DNA from: Phycisphaera sp.
Lineage (GTDB): Bacteria; Planctomycetota; Phycisphaerae; Phycisphaerales; Zrk34
Length of the DNA stretch: 64,000 nt
Assembly: GCA_016125285.1 (NCBI GenBank)
Contig: WGMA01000043.1
Span: 1 to 64,000 of the forward strand
Reading direction: 5' to 3'
Below are positions 62,213-64,000 of this stretch, piece after piece. Positions within the stretch are counted from its first letter, which is position 1. Each line of letters opens with the position of its first letter. The notes under the pieces were generated by a model that was not told where the DNA came from, ran no database searches, and saw only the letters and a program-made list of their open reading frames with translations. The translations under genes and the position numbers were made by a program.

Positions 62213-63669
62213 CCGACCGCCCGGCGCCTCACGACGAACTCGACGCCCTGCTCGAAGCGCTCGTCGAAGAGCGACTCAGCGACGACGACGCGGCGCGGCT
62301 CGAGGCGCTGGTCCGCGACGACCGCGCGGCGCGGCGCCGCTACGTCCGCTTCATCCACCTCCACGCCACGCTCTCGCGCCAGCACCGCTCGGTGCAGCTG
62401 TTGCCGCGCGACGTGGCGGACGTGGAGCCGATCGATCACACCACGGCCGAGACCTACGACTTTCAAACCCAGCGTGCCCTCGGCGGCCGTCCGCGTAAGA
62501 ATGTGCTCCACTACGCGGCGGCCGCCGCTATTTTATTCGCCGCGGCGCTGGGCGGGTTCTGGTGGCAGAGCTCGCGCCCGGGCAACGACACGCCGAGCGA
62601 GTGGGCGGACGCGCAAGACGCGTCGGTCACCCTCATCGACACCGGCCGGGCGGAGTGGGACGCCGCGTCACCGGCGCACGGCGTGGGCATCGGCGAGGTG
62701 CAGGCGAACGGTCCGCTCGTGCTCAACTCCGGCTCGGCGGAGGTGCTGCTCGACAGCGGCGTGGTGGTCACGCTGATCGGAGCCACAGCGTTTGAGGTCA
62801 CGGGCGCCAATCGGGCGGAGCTGACCTACGGAGCGGTCGTCGCGCACGTGCCGCCCGGAGCGCACGGCTTCGAGATCGTCACGCCGCGCATGTCCGTCGT
62901 CGACCTCGGTACGCGCTTCGGCGTGTACGCCGACCGCATGGGCCTCTCGGAGGCGCACGTGTTCGAGGGCCACATCGAGGTCCGCGACCGCACGACCGAC
63001 GACGCCACGCCGCGGAGCCTGACCGCCGGGCAGGCGGTGCGACGCGAACCGGCCTCGCGTCAGCTGATCGACATCGCCGTCAGCCGCGAGCACTTCGAAC
63101 CGGCCCCCGACAACGCGCCCGAGGTCGCCGGCCAATGGCGCTCGCTCGCGCCGGGCGTCGAGGGACGCGGCCAGGTGGACTGGCTCGCGAAGGCGCCCGC
63201 GTCGATGCGGCCGCACGACACGGAGGGCAAGCGGGCGATGCTGATGCGGGAGCGGTCCGGCGTCACGCTCAGCGAGCCGCTCGACGTCGACATCGACCGG
63301 CCGGGCGATCACGTCAACACCAGGCGGATCGTCACGGCGTTCCGCCCGACCGCGGCCGTCGACTCGTACCTGCTGCACTTCGACCCGATCGGCGAGACGC
63401 AGGGCAACGCCAACCAGAAGCGCGCCACGCTGATGGTGCGGTTCGACCGCCCCATCCTCGCGCTGATCACCGCCGAGAAGACCCTCGAACACAGCGACGC
63501 GATCCTCGGGCTCGCCGGGGTGAAATACAACAGCGTCACCGAGCGCAAGCGGCTGATGGAAGACGGCGACTTCATCCGCCTCAGCGACGACCGCCGCACC
63601 CTGACGGTCTGCATGACCACGGGCGTCAGCATCGACCAGATGCGCATCATCGTCGAAGCGGCGCGCTGA
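62209..63669 (+). CDS. FecR-like membrane protein (cassette 2)
   Basis: A GTG start with GGAGG upstream overlaps the sigma stop. The N-terminal helical domain is similar to that of cassette 1, followed by a membrane helix (YAAAAAILFAAALGGFWW) and a FecR domain (HGFEIVTPRMSVVDLGTRFGVYADRMGLSEAHVFEGHIEV). The C-terminal part differs from cassette 1. The same sigma-regulator logic applies. Confidence 0.83.
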   Translation: MTDRPAPHDELDALLEALVEERLSDDDAARLEALVRDDRAARRRYVRFIHLHATLSRQHRSVQLLPRDVADVEPIDHTTAETYDFQTQRALGGRPRKNVLHYAAAAAILFAAALGGFWWQSSRPGNDTPSEWADAQDASVTLIDTGRAEWDAASPAHGVGIGEVQANGPLVLNSGSAEVLLDSGVVVTLIGATAFEVTGANRAELTYGAVVAHVPPGAHGFEIVTPRMSVVDLGTRFGVYADRMGLSEAHVFEGHIEVRDRTTDDATPRSLTAGQAVRREPASRQLIDIAVSREHFEPAPDNAPEVAGQWRSLAPGVEGRGQVDWLAKAPASMRPHDTEGKRAMLMRERSGVTLSEPLDVDIDRPGDHVNTRRIVTAFRPTAAVDSYLLHFDPIGETQGNANQKRATLMVRFDRPILALITAEKTLEHSDAILGLAGVKYNSVTERKRLMEDGDFIRLSDDRRTLTVCMTTGVSIDQMRIIVEAAR

Positions 63670-63702
63670 GCGAAACCGACCCACGAGCTTAGGGAACCCA
63701 AC

Positions 63703-64000
63703 ATGACCGCGACACAGAGTCTCCGTACACGTCGGGCGTTCACCATTGTCGAGCTGCTGGTGGTGATGGCGATCATCGTGCTGCTGGTGGCGATGGTGCT
63801 GCCGTCGCTTCAGAAGGCGAAGGTCTCGGCGAAGCGCGCCCGCGAGGCGAGCGACAACCGCGGCACCGTCACGGCGATCCTCTATTACGCGTCGGACTAC
63901 GCCCGCGAGTTGCCGCGCGGCACCGACAGCACGGGCGGCAACTGGACGTGGACGCTGGTCAAGCCGTGGAAGGCGCTGCGGGACGACTACGGCATGCTGC
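63703..64000 (+). CDS. Type II pseudopilin-like protein (cassette 2), cut by window end
   Basis: The leader [23 protein letters not shown] follows a short basic start (MTATQSLRTR). AGGGAACC stands before the ATG. The frame is open to the window end after 99 residues. Leader residue Gly before Phe is replaced by Ala here (RAFT), which may affect cleavage. Confidence 0.8.
   Translation, partial: MTATQSLRTRRAFTIVELLVVMAIIVLLVAMVLPSLQKAKVSAKRAREASDNRGTVTAILYYASDYARELPRGTDSTGGNWTWTLVKPWKALRDDYGML

Overview
The window looks like two joined pieces of a high-GC planctomycete genome, most likely Phycisphaerae-like. The evidence is type II pseudopilin-like proteins with a [11 protein letters not shown]-type leader, ECF sigma factors paired with FecR-like membrane proteins, many secreted proteins of unknown function, and SGNH and ceramidase-type hydrolases. 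No rRNA gene or CRISPR array was seen. The taxonomic call is an inference from gene style.

Left piece (1 to about 28.4 kb): an integrated mobile or defence island of lower GC, almost all on the minus strand. It ends at a 3' tRNA-like fragment (28397-28435) followed by a hairpin terminator, as expected for an element inserted into the 3' end of a tRNA gene whose intact copy lies left of the window. The right end holds a stand-alone DnaX-like AAA+ ATPase and a helicase/primase-like protein without an obvious Walker A. The middle holds a TIGR04255 three-gene module, a DUF932 protein, a SprT-like metalloprotease, two related PD-(D/E)XK nucleases, a WYL regulator, secreted or membrane proteins and small unknowns. 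The left end is the most interesting. One long coupled minus-strand operon (11083 down to 3231) encodes an annealing/SSB-like protein, a Cas4/RecB-like nuclease, a PD-(D/E)XK nuclease, SspB/SspC/SspD-like DNA phosphorothioation proteins and a nucleoside deoxyribosyltransferase-like protein. Convergent to it is a two-gene unit (216-3176): a dUTPase/dCTP-deaminase-fold protein with a membrane helix and coiled coil, plus a 661-residue protein with two HEPN-type RNxxxH motifs. No SspE or SspFGH homologue is visible, so the nuclease and/or the HEPN pair could be an undescribed effector of a phosphorothioation defence system.

Right piece (28.5-64 kb): core chromosome. It runs through a histidine kinase, bioA, a secreted 172-residue paralogue pair flanking a 528-residue secreted protein, an HlyD/ABC exporter, a GspE/PilT ATPase whose zinc motif is replaced by a palindromic repeat, truD, recJ, glpK, an SRPBCC protein, an ionotropic-receptor-like protein, trpS, a 5-formyl-THF cyclo-ligase, an L,D-transpeptidase, a lipoprotein and membrane gene cluster, SGNH and ceramidase hydrolases, a Gfo/Idh/MocA oxidoreductase, and two tandem cassettes of ECF sigma, FecR-like protein and pseudopilin. 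The last pseudopilin is cut by the window end. Dispersed CCCACGGG-type palindromes sit in several intergenic regions of this piece.
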